Positions 25,583 through 34,863 of a DNA stretch of 64,000 nucleotides are shown here, one piece after another. Below the pieces are notes generated by a model. It was given only the letters and a program-made list of their open reading frames with translations, did not search any database and was not told the origin of the DNA. Origin of the DNA: Rhodobacter sp. SY28-1 (GTDB lineage Bacteria; Pseudomonadota; Alphaproteobacteria; Rhodobacterales; Rhodobacteraceae); assembly GCF_005222785.1 (NCBI RefSeq), contig NZ_STGH01000001.1, forward strand, positions 1,488,001 to 1,552,000. Reading direction: 5' to 3'. How positions within the stretch are numbered: the first letter of the stretch is position 1; each line of letters starts with the position of its first letter. A program made the translations under genes and the position numbers.

Positions 25583-26763
25583 GCATGTATGACGCATTCG
25601 TGGTGGGCGGTGGGCCTTCGGGCGCGACGGCGGCGGAGGATCTGGCGCGGGCGGGCTACAAGGTGGCCCTTCTGGACCGGGACGGCCGGATCAAGCCTTG
25701 CGGGGGGGCGATCCCTCCGCGGGCGATCAAGGATTTCGACATTCCGGACTATCTGGTGGTGGCCAAGATCAAGACCGCGCGGATGATTTCCCCCACGGGG
25801 CGGGCCGTCGATATCCACATCGAGGGCGGCTATGTCGGCATGGTCGACCGCGAGGATTTCGACGAGTTCCTCCGCGACCGCGCGCGGATGGTGGGGGCGG
25901 ATCGGCTGACCGGAACCTTCCTGCGGGTGGAGCGGGATGCAGCGGGCACCCATGTGGTCTGGCGCGAGAAGGCCTCGGGGCAGGAGCAGCGGTCTTTGAC
26001 CCGCGTGGTCATTGGGGCCGATGGGGCGAAGTCGGGGGTCGCGCGGGCCGAGGTGCCGGGCGGGGACAGCATCCCTTACGTCATCGCCTACCACGAGATC
26101 ATCAAGGCCCCGGCAGCGAACAGTGTTTATGACCCGGTGCGGTGTGATGTGATCTATGACGGGCAGATCAGCCCGGATTTCTACGGCTGGGTCTTCCCGC
26201 ATGGCGACAAGGCTTCGGTCGGCATGGGGACCGAGGATGGCTCGGTGGACCTGAAGAAGGCGACGGCCGACCTCCGGGAGATGGCGGGGCTGACGGGGTG
26301 TGAGACGATCCGGCGCGAGGGTGCCCCGATCCCGTTGAAGCCCTTGGACTGTTGGGACAATGGCAAGGACGTGGTGCTGGCCGGGGATGCGGCGGGGGTT
26401 GTCGCGCCGTCCTCGGGCGAGGGCATCTATTACGCGATGGCGGGGGGGCGGGCGGCGGCGACGGCGGCTCAGGCGTTCCTTCGCACCGGCAAGGCCAGCG
26501 AGTTGAAGTTGGCGCGGAAGATGTTCCTGAAAGAGCATGGGACCGTGTTCAAGGTCTTGCGGTCAATGCAGAACGCGTATTATCGCAGCGACGACCGGCG
26601 CGAGCGGTTCGTGAGCCTGTGCCACGACATCGACGTGCAGCGCCTGACCTTCGAGGCCTACATGAACAAGAAGCTTGTCGCGGCGCGCCCCCTGGCCCAT
26701 CTGAAGATCGGGGTGAAGAACGTGATGCACCTGATGGGAGTCGTCAGTCCAAAATGGTCGTGA
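25579..26763 (+). CDS. bchP: geranylgeranyl-bacteriochlorophyll reductase
   Basis: FAD-dependent reductase turning the geranylgeranyl tail into phytyl. 394 aa with the dinucleotide site VVGGGPSGATAAEDLARAG at residues 6-24 and a second FAD motif DVVLAGDAAGVVAPSSGEG near residue 265. It overlaps bch2 by four bases and idi by one. Confidence 0.97.
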   Translation: MSMYDAFVVGGGPSGATAAEDLARAGYKVALLDRDGRIKPCGGAIPPRAIKDFDIPDYLVVAKIKTARMISPTGRAVDIHIEGGYVGMVDREDFDEFLRDRARMVGADRLTGTFLRVERDAAGTHVVWREKASGQEQRSLTRVVIGADGAKSGVARAEVPGGDSIPYVIAYHEIIKAPAANSVYDPVRCDVIYDGQISPDFYGWVFPHGDKASVGMGTEDGSVDLKKATADLREMAGLTGCETIRREGAPIPLKPLDCWDNGKDVVLAGDAAGVVAPSSGEGIYYAMAGGRAAATAAQAFLRTGKASELKLARKMFLKEHGTVFKVLRSMQNAYYRSDDRRERFVSLCHDIDVQRLTFEAYMNKKLVAARPLAHLKIGVKNVMHLMGVVSPKWS

Positions 26764-27335
26764 TGGAGCCGATAGACCTGCCGATCCCGGCCTTCGGGCC
26801 GGACGGGGTGCTGCGCCCTGTGGGGAAACTCGCCGTGCATCGGCAGGGTCTGCGGCATCCGGCGGTATCGGTCTTTGTCCTGCGCGGGCGGGAGATCCTG
26901 ATCCAGCAACGGGCGGCGGGGAAGTATCACACTCCCGGGCTGTGGGCGAATACCTGCTGTACGCATCCCAATTGGGGTGAAACGGCTGCCGACTGTGCGG
27001 TGCGGCGGTTGGGGCAGGAATTGGGGATTTCCGGGCTGGCCCTGCGGCATGTGGGGCAGGTGGAGTATCGGGCCGACGTGCCGGGTATCCGCGAAAACCT
27101 GATCGAGCACGAGGTGGTCGAGGTTTTCGTGGGCGAGGCTGGCTGGCCGTTGGATCTGGAGCTCGACCCCGACGAGGTTCAGGCGGTGCGGTGGGTGTCG
27201 CTGGACGCCTTGCGGGCCGAGATTGCCGTGAAGCCGGAGGCGTTTACTCCGTGGCTGCGGATCTACCTTGAGAAGCACGCAGCGATGATCTTTGCGGCCT
27301 CAAGCCTGTCCGAGGCTGTCCAGGATCAGGGCTGA
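26763..27335 (+). CDS. idi: isopentenyl-diphosphate delta-isomerase
   Basis: Nudix-fold isomerase interconverting IPP and DMAPP for carotenoid and phytyl supply. About 190 aa, with the type I active-site cysteine region NTCCTHPNWGET and a metal-binding Glu pair in IEHEVVEVF. The start is ambiguous among ATG 26754, GTG 26760 and ATG 26763; the last shares TGATG with bchP. The 3' end overlaps the convergent bchO by 36 bases. Confidence 0.93.
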   Translation: MEPIDLPIPAFGPDGVLRPVGKLAVHRQGLRHPAVSVFVLRGREILIQQRAAGKYHTPGLWANTCCTHPNWGETAADCAVRRLGQELGISGLALRHVGQVEYRADVPGIRENLIEHEVVEVFVGEAGWPLDLELDPDEVQAVRWVSLDALRAEIAVKPEAFTPWLRIYLEKHAAMIFAASSLSEAVQDQG

Positions 27336-28160
27336 GAGCCCGTCTTCCGTTTCCTCATGTGCAAGGTGGCCGAGCTTCGGCATAAGGTGCAGCTTTGCGC
27401 CGGGGATACGCTTGGCCGCGTCGATGGAGACCTGCGCGGGGACGGCGCGGTCGCCTTCGGATGCGATCAGGGTGACTTTCGTTTTGGTCTCGGGGAGGCG
27501 GTTCAGCAGGGGTTGCAGCCGCCAGTCGGCCATCATGCCAAGCGCGCCCGTGACGTGGTCGGGGTCACGGACGAGCCTCAGGTATTGGGCGCGGCCCTCC
27601 GGGTCCAAGGGGGAGCCGGTGCCGGCAAGGATACGCTCGACCGTGCCGGGGCGGCCGAAGAAGGCGGTGATGGCAGTGGCGGCGAAGGGCAGGGTCGCAA
27701 GGCCCTTGGCGATGATCGGGAACAGGAAGGCGGCGGCGCCGTCGAATTCGCCGAGGGCGGCGTTGAGGCCGATCACTTGGGGGACATCGCGGAGTTCGGC
27801 CATGCGGAGGCCGATGGCGGCCCCGGCGGAATGGCCGATGATGGCTTGCGGTTGGATTTGGAGGGTGTCGCAGAGGGTCCAGAGGTCTTGCGCCATGGCG
27901 TCGAGGCCGAGGCGGCCCTGGAAGCCTTTGGCGGATAGCCCGTGGCCGGGGAGGTCGGGGGTGATGACCCGATAGGTTTCGCTAAGGCCGGGGAGGGTAC
28001 GGCGGAAGCTGTGGAGGGAGGCTCCGGTGCCGTGGAGGAGGAGGAGTGCGGGGGCGTCCTTCGGGCCGGTGTCGGCGACCCAGAAACGGTGGTGGCCAGA
28101 CTGGATCAGGCTGGATTGGGCCTTGAAGGGCCAGTCGTTTGGCAGGGCGGCGGGGGTCAT
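27300..28160 (-). CDS. bchO: BchO, alpha/beta hydrolase associated with Mg chelatase
   Basis: 286-aa alpha/beta hydrolase with oxyanion loop HGTGASLHSFR, nucleophile Ser111 in GHSAGAA and C-terminal His in KLGHLAHEE. It is conserved after bchD in purple bacteria; the substrate is unknown. The start ATG 28160 follows the bchD stop by 2 bases. The end overlaps the convergent idi. Confidence 0.93.
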   Translation of the reverse strand: MTPAALPNDWPFKAQSSLIQSGHHRFWVADTGPKDAPALLLLHGTGASLHSFRRTLPGLSETYRVITPDLPGHGLSAKGFQGRLGLDAMAQDLWTLCDTLQIQPQAIIGHSAGAAIGLRMAELRDVPQVIGLNAALGEFDGAAAFLFPIIAKGLATLPFAATAITAFFGRPGTVERILAGTGSPLDPEGRAQYLRLVRDPDHVTGALGMMADWRLQPLLNRLPETKTKVTLIASEGDRAVPAQVSIDAAKRIPGAKLHLMPKLGHLAHEETEDGLSALILDSLGQA

Positions 28161-28162
28161 GC

Positions 28163-29818
28163 CTAGGCCAGCGTTGCGGCAATCGCCCGGGCGTCGGCGC
28201 GGGGGAGGGGGACGTAGCGGCTGTTCATCAGGGTGGAAAGCTGGGCGAGGGCCGGTTGCGGGCGGTTGGCGACGTCCAGCGTGACGGCGGCAATCCCGGC
28301 GGCGCGGATGGCTGTCGCGATCTGTTTGGCGTCGGCTTGCGCCTGGGCGCGGTCGGGTTGGCCGGAAAGGGCAATGTTGGCGCGGCCGTCGGTGAGGAGG
28401 GCGAGGCTGGGGGTCATGCCTTGGCGTCTTGCTCTTAGCGCCGTGTCCAAGGCCGTGGCGAGGCCGGAGGCGAGGGGGGTGCCGCCGCCTCCGGGTAGGC
28501 CTCTGAGCCGGGACTTGGTGGTGGTCAGGCTGCGGGTGGGGGGGAGGATAAGCTCGGCCTGTTGCCCGCGCAAGACGACGAGGGCGACGTGATCGCGGCG
28601 GCTGTAGGCTTGCGCGAGCATCAGTTCGACAGCCCCTTTGGCTTCGCCGAGGCGTGCCATGGCCGAAGAGCCGGAGGCGTCGACGATGAAGATCAGGACG
28701 CGGTCGGAGACTTCCTTGAAGTGCTTCAGGCGGAAGTCGGAGCGGTGGACGATCAGCGCGCGGTTTTGCGTGTCGGACTGCTTGCGGAGGACCTGCCAAG
28801 GGGCGGCTTGTCGGAGGGTGGCAACGAGGTCGATGCGGGAGCGGCCGTCGGGGCAGCCCGGGCGGGAGGGGAGGGGGCGGCCCCTTCGGTTGCCTGCTTT
28901 GGCCGAGCCGGTGCCGGAGGCCCCCCGTGCGGCGCGGTTGGCGCGGTCGGACTGGAGTTTGGCCAAAATGTCGGGGGGGAGGGCGGCTTGGGCGGCCTCG
29001 ATCAGGAGGTCGGCAAGGGATTGGAGGTCTTGTTCCTCGGGTTGCGAGTCGGGCGTGTCCGGCTGGTCGGGCGGCGGTGGCTCAGGCGGTTGATCGGGCT
29101 GTGCCTCGGCTTCCGGCAGGGCGCGGTGGGCGAGGCCGAGTTCGGCGGCCTTGATCAGGTCGTCTTCGGTGACGGTCAGGCGGGCGTCGAGGGCTGCGAT
29201 GGCGCGGGCGGCGCGGCGGGTGGTGAGGAGGGCTCGGGTAGAGGCGATCCCGAGGCGGGCGGCGAGTTGGGCGAGGGCCTGGGTCAGGTCGTCGGGCAGG
29301 GTGACGAAGGGGTAGAGCGCGCGGGCCTTGGCGAGGGTGCGGCGGCCGATAGGTTTGGGGAGGATGCGGGGGCTGCGTTCACCTTCGAGGGTCAAGAAGA
29401 GGCCGAGGCGGTCGGTGAGGGCGGAGGGCAGGCCCTCGCCATCCTCGGCGGATTCGTCGAGGGCGATGAGGGCGTGGTGGCCTTTGTCGAGCGCCTGGGC
29501 GAGGCGGGCGGTGAGGGACGGGGGGGCGGATTCGGCCATCGGCACGATCAGGAGGGCCGGGTCGGCGAGGAGGCCGGGGCGGTAGACGGGGCGACCGGCG
29601 GCGAGGGTGGCGGCGGGGTCGGGGCCTCCCAGCAGCGCGAGGTCGTCGATGCTGGCGGAGAGGCGGCGCTGGGGGCGGTCGAAGGGCGTGGCCGCAAGCG
29701 CCGTGGTGGCGATGTCGCGGACGGGACCGGCGCGGGAGCGGAGCCAGAGGCCGCCCAGGCCCACCGGGTCGACGGCGAGGATGCGCAGCGCGAGCGAAAG
29801 GCGCGCCCAGGTGTCCAT
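28163..29818 (-). CDS. bchD: magnesium chelatase subunit D
   Basis: 551-aa AAA+-like protein bridging BchI and BchH. It has an inactive AAA module at the N-terminus, a Pro/acidic linker (QPPEPPPPDQPDTPDSQPEE) and a C-terminal von Willebrand A domain with the MIDAS motif VDASGSS. It shares one base with bchI (TGATG). Confidence 0.97.
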   Translation of the reverse strand: MDTWARLSLALRILAVDPVGLGGLWLRSRAGPVRDIATTALAATPFDRPQRRLSASIDDLALLGGPDPAATLAAGRPVYRPGLLADPALLIVPMAESAPPSLTARLAQALDKGHHALIALDESAEDGEGLPSALTDRLGLFLTLEGERSPRILPKPIGRRTLAKARALYPFVTLPDDLTQALAQLAARLGIASTRALLTTRRAARAIAALDARLTVTEDDLIKAAELGLAHRALPEAEAQPDQPPEPPPPDQPDTPDSQPEEQDLQSLADLLIEAAQAALPPDILAKLQSDRANRAARGASGTGSAKAGNRRGRPLPSRPGCPDGRSRIDLVATLRQAAPWQVLRKQSDTQNRALIVHRSDFRLKHFKEVSDRVLIFIVDASGSSAMARLGEAKGAVELMLAQAYSRRDHVALVVLRGQQAELILPPTRSLTTTKSRLRGLPGGGGTPLASGLATALDTALRARRQGMTPSLALLTDGRANIALSGQPDRAQAQADAKQIATAIRAAGIAAVTLDVANRPQPALAQLSTLMNSRYVPLPRADARAIAATLA

Positions 29819-30870
29819 CAGGCGAGGGTTTCGCTGACGGCGCGGGCGACGCGGTCCGACGCCCCGGCTTCGTCCAAGGGATCACGGCGGAGGCGGTGGC
29901 CGAGGGACATGGCGGCGATGCGGCGGAGGTGGCCGCGGGTGACTTGCGGGGCGGCTTCGCTGGCGGCAAGGGCGCGGGCGGCGCGGAGGAGGGTGAGCTC
30001 GCCCCGTACACCGTCAGAGCCGAGAGTGATGCAGAGGGCGGCGCAGTCTTCGAGGGCCGTGCGGGGGGTCTGGACCTTGGGGAGGGCTGCGCGGGCGGAG
30101 AGGATTGTGGCGCGGAGTTTGGCTTCTTCGGGCCCCCAAGTTGAGGCGAAGGCGATGGGGTCGGCCTCATAGGCCTCACGCCGAAGCACCACTTCGACGC
30201 GGGTGGCGATGTCGCGGGGGGAGCGGACGTCGACGGAGAGGCCGAAGCGGTCGAGGAGTTGGGGGCGAAGGTCGCCTTCTTCGGGGTTGCCGGAGCCGAC
30301 GAGGACGAAGCGGGCGGGGTGGCGGATCGACAGACCGTCACGCTCGACCACATTCTCGCCGGATTGGGCGACGTCGAGGAGGAGGTCGACGATGTGGTCC
30401 TCCAGCAGGTTGACCTCGTCGATGTAGAGATACCCCCGGTTGGCACGGGCAAGGAGGCCGGGCTCGAACGCCTTGACGCCTGCCGCGATGGCGCGTTCGA
30501 CGTCGAGGGCTCCGGTCACGCGGTCTTCGGACACGCCGAGCGGCAGGTCGACGACGGGGGTGGGTTTGTCGATGACGGTGGGGTCGGCGATCTGAGCCCA
30601 AGGCGGGCATTGCGCGGGGTCGGCGCTGTTCACGGGGCAGGAGGCGACGGCGCGGATGGGGGGCAAAAGGGCGGCAAGGCCGCGGACGGCGGTGGACTTG
30701 CCGGTGCCCCGGTCGCCGAACACCAGGACGCCGCCGATCAGCGGGTCGATGGCGGTGAGGGTCATGGCAAGGCGCATGTCGTCTTGGCCGACGATGGCGG
30801 TGAAGGGGAAGGGCGGCTTGCCGGTGGCAGCCTGTGCGGGCACCTTCTGGTTGCGGTGAAGCGCTGTCAT
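29818..30870 (-). CDS. bchI: magnesium chelatase ATPase subunit I
   Basis: AAA+ ATPase driving Mg insertion. 350 aa, Walker A GDRGTGKST (52-60), Walker B LYIDEVNLLEDH and sensor region LVGSGNPEEGDLRPQLLDRF. The start ATG 30870 overlaps the crtA stop (ATGA), so it should be made from the crtA-bchIDO transcript. Confidence 0.98.
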   Translation of the reverse strand: MTALHRNQKVPAQAATGKPPFPFTAIVGQDDMRLAMTLTAIDPLIGGVLVFGDRGTGKSTAVRGLAALLPPIRAVASCPVNSADPAQCPPWAQIADPTVIDKPTPVVDLPLGVSEDRVTGALDVERAIAAGVKAFEPGLLARANRGYLYIDEVNLLEDHIVDLLLDVAQSGENVVERDGLSIRHPARFVLVGSGNPEEGDLRPQLLDRFGLSVDVRSPRDIATRVEVVLRREAYEADPIAFASTWGPEEAKLRATILSARAALPKVQTPRTALEDCAALCITLGSDGVRGELTLLRAARALAASEAAPQVTRGHLRRIAAMSLGHRLRRDPLDEAGASDRVARAVSETLA

Positions 30871-31589
30871 GCGGCGTCCTTTCCCAAATCCCAGGCCCCG
30901 GCGAGGGGGTCGGTGCCATTCCATTTTCCCGTGGTTTCAAGGACATGGAAGCGGGCGTAGAGTTCTTCGGCGAACCAGCCATTGTCCCGCGCGGCCTTCA
31001 TGGCGGCGGCATGGGGGCCCATGTGGCGGGCGAATTCGGCCATGCGGGCGGCGTCCGGCCAGATCGAGAAGGTGACCTGGTGGAGGAGGGGAACCTCGCC
31101 GATGCCGATCTTGAAAAGCACATTGGTGTCTGACCCGATCCGGGCCGAGATGTCGGGGACTCGCTTCCAGAAGGCGGGGGCGTGCTGGGGTTTCACCGTG
31201 GCGCGGGTCAGGGCGGCGATGGGGCCGTGGTGCGCCGTGGCGTCGACCGTGTCGGTAAGCGGGTTCACTTCGGCCCAGCTGCCGCGGGCGGAGAAGGGGG
31301 CGAGGAAGACTGTCCAGTCTTCGGCAGCACGGGCGCGCCAGCGGGTGATGACCTTGTGGGATCGGATGTGCTCGCGCGCTTTGGCGAGGTCGGGCCAGAC
31401 CGCGAAAATCGCCCAGACCGACCAGTTGGGTTTCGGCGTGAAGCCTTCGCCGGTGCCCGAGCCGCAGAGTTTCACGAAGCGCGCGCCGGTCCAGAGGCCG
31501 CGTGACCGCGCAAGCGCCATCTGCCCGATCACCCAGAGCCGGCTGGCGGGCGACGAGAAGCGGAAGAGGCTGAGCGTGGCGACGGAAAT
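30867..31589 (-). CDS. crtA: spheroidene monooxygenase CrtA (apparent ATT start)
   Basis: Converts spheroidene to spheroidenone in the presence of O2. Conserved sequence such as KLCGSGTGEGFTP and FYARFHVLETTG-like terminal residues (LYARFHVLETTGKW) identifies it. The family-like N-terminus (SVATLSLFRFSSPASRLW) is preceded by ATT at 31589 where homologues have ATG; GAGAGG lies 8 bases upstream. The only ATG in frame (31691) would translate through the PpsR operator at 31626-31643 and an unrelated leader. 240 aa counted from the ATT. Confidence 0.88.
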   Translation of the reverse strand: MSVATLSLFRFSSPASRLWVIGQMALARSRGLWTGARFVKLCGSGTGEGFTPKPNWSVWAIFAVWPDLAKAREHIRSHKVITRWRARAAEDWTVFLAPFSARGSWAEVNPLTDTVDATAHHGPIAALTRATVKPQHAPAFWKRVPDISARIGSDTNVLFKIGIGEVPLLHQVTFSIWPDAARMAEFARHMGPHAAAMKAARDNGWFAEELYARFHVLETTGKWNGTDPLAGAWDLGKDAA

Positions 31590-31603
31590 GGCGTGATCCT
31601 CTC

Positions 31604-31620
31604 GCCCCGTGACTCGGGGC
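31604..31620 (-). promoter_or_regulatory. hairpin directly before the crtA ribosome-binding site
   Basis: GCCCCG / CGGGGC 6-bp perfect stem with a 5-base loop; in the minus-strand mRNA it ends one base before GAGAGG (31598-31603). It may influence translation of crtA together with the ATT start. Confidence 0.45.
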
Positions 31621-31625
31621 CCATG

Positions 31626-31643
31626 TGTCAGGATCAGATTACA
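31626..31643. promoter_or_regulatory. PpsR/CrtJ operator, crtA side
   Basis: TGTCAGGATCAGATTACA, exact TGT-N12-ACA, 36 bases upstream of the proposed crtA start. With the crtI-side site it forms a divergent pair in the 146-base crtA-crtI spacer. Confidence 0.85.
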
Positions 31644-31701
31644 CTTAATGCAGCGCCAGGGAAGCCAAATCGCCTTTGTTTGCCTCCGCAAAAAGCCAAG
31701 T

Positions 31702-31719
31702 TGTAAATCTGGGTGGACA
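31702..31719. promoter_or_regulatory. PpsR/CrtJ operator, crtI side
   Basis: TGTAAATCTGGGTGGACA, exact TGT-N12-ACA, 16 bases before the crtI ATG. The spacing to the crtA-side site is 58 bases, the kind of distant pair at which PpsR can bind cooperatively. Confidence 0.85.
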
Positions 31720-31734
31720 GTATAGGCTGATACA

Positions 31735-33315
31735 ATGACACAGCATCAAAGGTCTGGGCAGGTTGACACTCTGCCAACTGCACGGGGCGGCATGGGCCGG
31801 GCGGTGGTAATCGGGGCGGGGCTTGGCGGCCTTGCCTCGGCCATGCGGCTGGGCGCTAAGGGCTGGCAGGTCACGGTGGTGGACCGGCTGGACCGGCCGG
31901 GGGGGCGGGGATCCTCGATCACGCAAGGCGGCCATCGGTTCGACCTGGGGCCGACCATCGTGACGGTGCCGCAGACCCTGCGCGAGTTGTGGGCCGTGTG
32001 TGGCCGCGACTTCGACCAGGATGTCCGGCTGGTGCCGATGGACCCGTACTACAAGATCCTCTGGGAGGACGGGTCGAGCTTTACCGCCAGGAAGGGCGAT
32101 GAGCTGATGGAGGCGGAGGTCGCACGGCTGTCTCCCAGTGACCTGCCGGGGTTCCGGCGGTTCCTGAAGGACGCCGAAGCGCGCTACTGGTTCGGGTTCG
32201 AGGACCTGGGGCGGCGGTCGATGCACAGGTTTCTAGACCTGGTGAAGGTCCTTCCGAAGTTCGCCTGGTATCGTGCGGACCGGTCGGTCTATGCCCACGC
32301 GGCGCGGCGGGTGAAGGATGAAAGGCTGCGGTTCGCGCTGTCGTTCCATCCCCTCTTCATCGGGGGCGATCCGTTCCATGTGACCTCGATGTATGCGCTG
32401 GTCAGCCATCTGGAGCGCGCGTTTGGCGTCCATTACGCGATGGGCGGCGTGCAGGCGATTGCCGAGGCGATGGCGTCGGTCGTGAAGGATCAGGGCGGGT
32501 TCGTCGTGCAGGGTGCGGACGTGGATGAGGTGCTCGTCTCCCAGGGGCGGGCGTCGGGGGTTCGGCTGGCCGACGGACGGGTGCTGCCCGCCGAGGTGGT
32601 GGTCTCGAACGCGGACCCGGCGACGACCTACACCCGGCTTTTGCGGAAGCAGCCGGTGAAGCGGTGGACTGCGCCAAAGCTCATGCGGTCGCGCTGGTCG
32701 ATGAGCCTGTTCGTCTGGTATTTCGGGACGAAGGGGACCAAGGGGATGTGGCCGGAGGCCGGGCACCATTCCATCGTCGTGGGGCCGCGGTATCGGGAGC
32801 ATATCCGCGACATCTTCCAGACCGGAAGGCTGGCCGAGGATATGAGCCTGTATGTCCACCGACCTTCGGTCACCGACCCTTCGGTCGCGCCGGAGGGGGA
32901 TGATACGTTTTATGTCCTGTCTCCGGTGCCGCATCTGGGGCACAAGAACGGGGTGGACTGGGCGGTTGAGGCCGAGCCCTACCGGCAGAAGATGCTGAAA
33001 ATCCTGGAGCAACGGTTGTTGCCGGGGCTGACGGGAAGGGTGACGGAAAGCCTGGTCTTCACGCCCGAGACCTTCCGCGACCGCTATCTGTCACCGCATG
33101 GGGCGGGGTTCTCCTTGGAGCCGCGCATCCTGCAATCGGCCTGGTTCCGGCCGCACAATGTGTCCGAAGAACTGCCGGGCCTCTATTTGGCAGGCGCGGG
33201 GACGCATCCCGGCGCGGGGGTGCCAGGCGTGATCGGGACGGCGGAAGTGCTGGCCTCGCTGGTGCCGGATGCTCCGGTTGCTGCAGAGGTCCCGTTGAGG
33301 ATGGCGGCGGAATGA
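31735..33315 (+). CDS. crtI: phytoene desaturase CrtI
   Basis: FAD-dependent desaturase producing neurosporene (three steps) in this clade. Up to 526 aa, with the dinucleotide site VVIGAGLGGLASAMRLGAKG near residues 24-43 and the C-terminal carotenoid-oxidoreductase motif AGAGTHPGAGVPGVIG. ATG 31735 gives a leader about ten residues longer than I recall for the R. sphaeroides protein, and a TACAAT hexamer overlaps that ATG; ATG 31792 (MGRAVVIG) is an alternative. ATGA overlap with crtB. Confidence 0.96.
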   Translation: MTQHQRSGQVDTLPTARGGMGRAVVIGAGLGGLASAMRLGAKGWQVTVVDRLDRPGGRGSSITQGGHRFDLGPTIVTVPQTLRELWAVCGRDFDQDVRLVPMDPYYKILWEDGSSFTARKGDELMEAEVARLSPSDLPGFRRFLKDAEARYWFGFEDLGRRSMHRFLDLVKVLPKFAWYRADRSVYAHAARRVKDERLRFALSFHPLFIGGDPFHVTSMYALVSHLERAFGVHYAMGGVQAIAEAMASVVKDQGGFVVQGADVDEVLVSQGRASGVRLADGRVLPAEVVVSNADPATTYTRLLRKQPVKRWTAPKLMRSRWSMSLFVWYFGTKGTKGMWPEAGHHSIVVGPRYREHIRDIFQTGRLAEDMSLYVHRPSVTDPSVAPEGDDTFYVLSPVPHLGHKNGVDWAVEAEPYRQKMLKILEQRLLPGLTGRVTESLVFTPETFRDRYLSPHGAGFSLEPRILQSAWFRPHNVSEELPGLYLAGAGTHPGAGVPGVIGTAEVLASLVPDAPVAAEVPLRMAAE

Positions 33316-34319
33316 TTGCGCCGGATGACATGGCCGCCTGCCGGGCGATGATCCGCACGGGAAGCTTGTCGTTTCATGCCGCGTCCAAGTTGCTGCCCTC
33401 GCGGGTGCGGGACCCGGCCTTGGCGCTGTATGCCTTCTGCCGGGTAGCGGATGATGATGTGGACGAGGTGCAGGACAAGGCCCATGCGGTCTTGCGGCTG
33501 CGCGAAAGGCTGGACCTGATCTATGCGGGCAGGCCTGAAGCGCGGCCTTCGGACCGGGCTTTTGCGGCGGTGGTGCAGGACTTCGACATGCCGCGCGCCC
33601 TGCCGGATGCCTTGCTGGAGGGGTTGGCCTGGGACGCGATGGGGCGGCGGTATGACACGTTGTCCGATCTTCATGCTTACAGCGCGCGCGTCGCATCGAG
33701 CGTCGGCGTGATGATGTGTGTCCTGATGCGTGTGCGCCATCCCGATGCGCTGGCGCGGGCGGCGGACCTGGGGCTGGCGATGCAGCTGACGAACATCGCC
33801 CGCGACGTGGGGGAAGATGCGCGGGCCGGGCGGTTGTTCCTGCCGCTGGTCTGGCTGGAGGAGGCGGGGCTCGATGCCGAGCGGTTCCTGGCAAACCCGC
33901 AGCCCTCGGCAGCCTTGTCGGGCGTGTTGCAGCGTTTGCTGGGTGTTGCGGACGACCTGTATCGCCGGGCCTCGGCCGGGGTGTCCTCGCTGCCCACGGA
34001 TTGCCGGTTGGGGATCGCGGCAGCGCGGCACATCTATGCGGCGATCGGGACCGAGGTCGCTCGGGCAGGGCATGACAGCGTGAGGCGGAGAGCGCGCACC
34101 TCGCGCGGGCAGAAGCTGATGCTGATGGGTCGGGCACTTGGGTCGGCGGCGCTGACGCATGTCTTGCCGCAACCGGCACAGCTGCACGCGCGGCCCGTTC
34201 AGGAAGTTGCCTTCCTGGTCGATGCGGCGGGGCAACGGTCGGCCCGGGCGCAGCGGTCGGAGACGCTGCTGGCAATCCTTGCCCAGCTTGAGGCGCGCGA
34301 CCGGCGCGGCGCGGTCTGA
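33312..34319 (+). CDS. crtB: 15-cis-phytoene synthase CrtB
   Basis: Condenses two geranylgeranyl diphosphates to phytoene. 335 aa with both Asp-rich motifs, ADDDVDEVQDKA near residue 42 and NIARDVGEDARAGRLFLP near residue 160. Overlaps crtI by four bases, and tspO follows after 55 bases. Confidence 0.97.
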   Translation: MIAPDDMAACRAMIRTGSLSFHAASKLLPSRVRDPALALYAFCRVADDDVDEVQDKAHAVLRLRERLDLIYAGRPEARPSDRAFAAVVQDFDMPRALPDALLEGLAWDAMGRRYDTLSDLHAYSARVASSVGVMMCVLMRVRHPDALARAADLGLAMQLTNIARDVGEDARAGRLFLPLVWLEEAGLDAERFLANPQPSAALSGVLQRLLGVADDLYRRASAGVSSLPTDCRLGIAAARHIYAAIGTEVARAGHDSVRRRARTSRGQKLMLMGRALGSAALTHVLPQPAQLHARPVQEVAFLVDAAGQRSARAQRSETLLAILAQLEARDRRGAV

Positions 34320-34374
34320 GGGAACCCCGGCGCAGGCGCTGGCGTTTGCCGGGCGCAACCGGTAGGATGGCGTC

Positions 34375-34863
34375 ATGGATATCTGGGTGTTCTTCGTGTT
34401 CCTTCTGGCCTGTGGGCCAGCCGCCGCCACTGGGGCGATGTTTTCGCCCGGAGCCTGGTACGAGGCGCTGAAGAAGCCCAGCTGGACCCCGCCGAACTGG
34501 CTGTTCCCGGTGGCCTGGACGACGCTTTACATCTGCATGGCGCTGGCGGCCGAGCGGGTGGCGCGGCAAGCGGGGGTGGACCCCGCGGTGGGCATGGCGC
34601 TGGCGCTTTATGCCTTGCAGATGGGGCTCAACTGCCTGTGGACGCCGGTTTTCTTCGGGCTGAGGCGCATGCGGGCGGGGATGCTGGTGCTGGCGCTGTT
34701 GTGGTTGGCCGTAGCCGCGACGCTGGTCGCGTTCTGGCGAGTGGACTGGGTCGCGGGGCTGCTGTTCGTCCCCTATCTGACCTGGGTCACCGTGGCCGGG
34801 GCGCTGAACTGGTCGGTGGTGTCTTTGAACCCCGAACAGGCAAAGGGTCCGGTGGCAGCCTAA
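34375..34863 (+). CDS. tspO: TspO/MBR family tryptophan-rich sensory protein
   Basis: 162-aa outer-membrane-associated five-helix protein binding tetrapyrroles. In R. sphaeroides TspO lowers expression of carotenoid and bch genes under oxygen. Family residues KPSWTPPNWLFPVAWTTLY are intact, as is the Trp-rich composition. The location between crtB and crtC is the typical Rhodobacter position. It overlaps the convergent crtC by four bases. Confidence 0.95.
   Translation: MDIWVFFVFLLACGPAAATGAMFSPGAWYEALKKPSWTPPNWLFPVAWTTLYICMALAAERVARQAGVDPAVGMALALYALQMGLNCLWTPVFFGLRRMRAGMLVLALLWLAVAATLVAFWRVDWVAGLLFVPYLTWVTVAGALNWSVVSLNPEQAKGPVAA

Noticed and set aside
30867-31691. crtA started at the ATG at 31691
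   Set aside because: It would translate the PpsR operator and a leader (RRQTKAIWLPWRCIKCNLIL) unlike any CrtA N-terminus.
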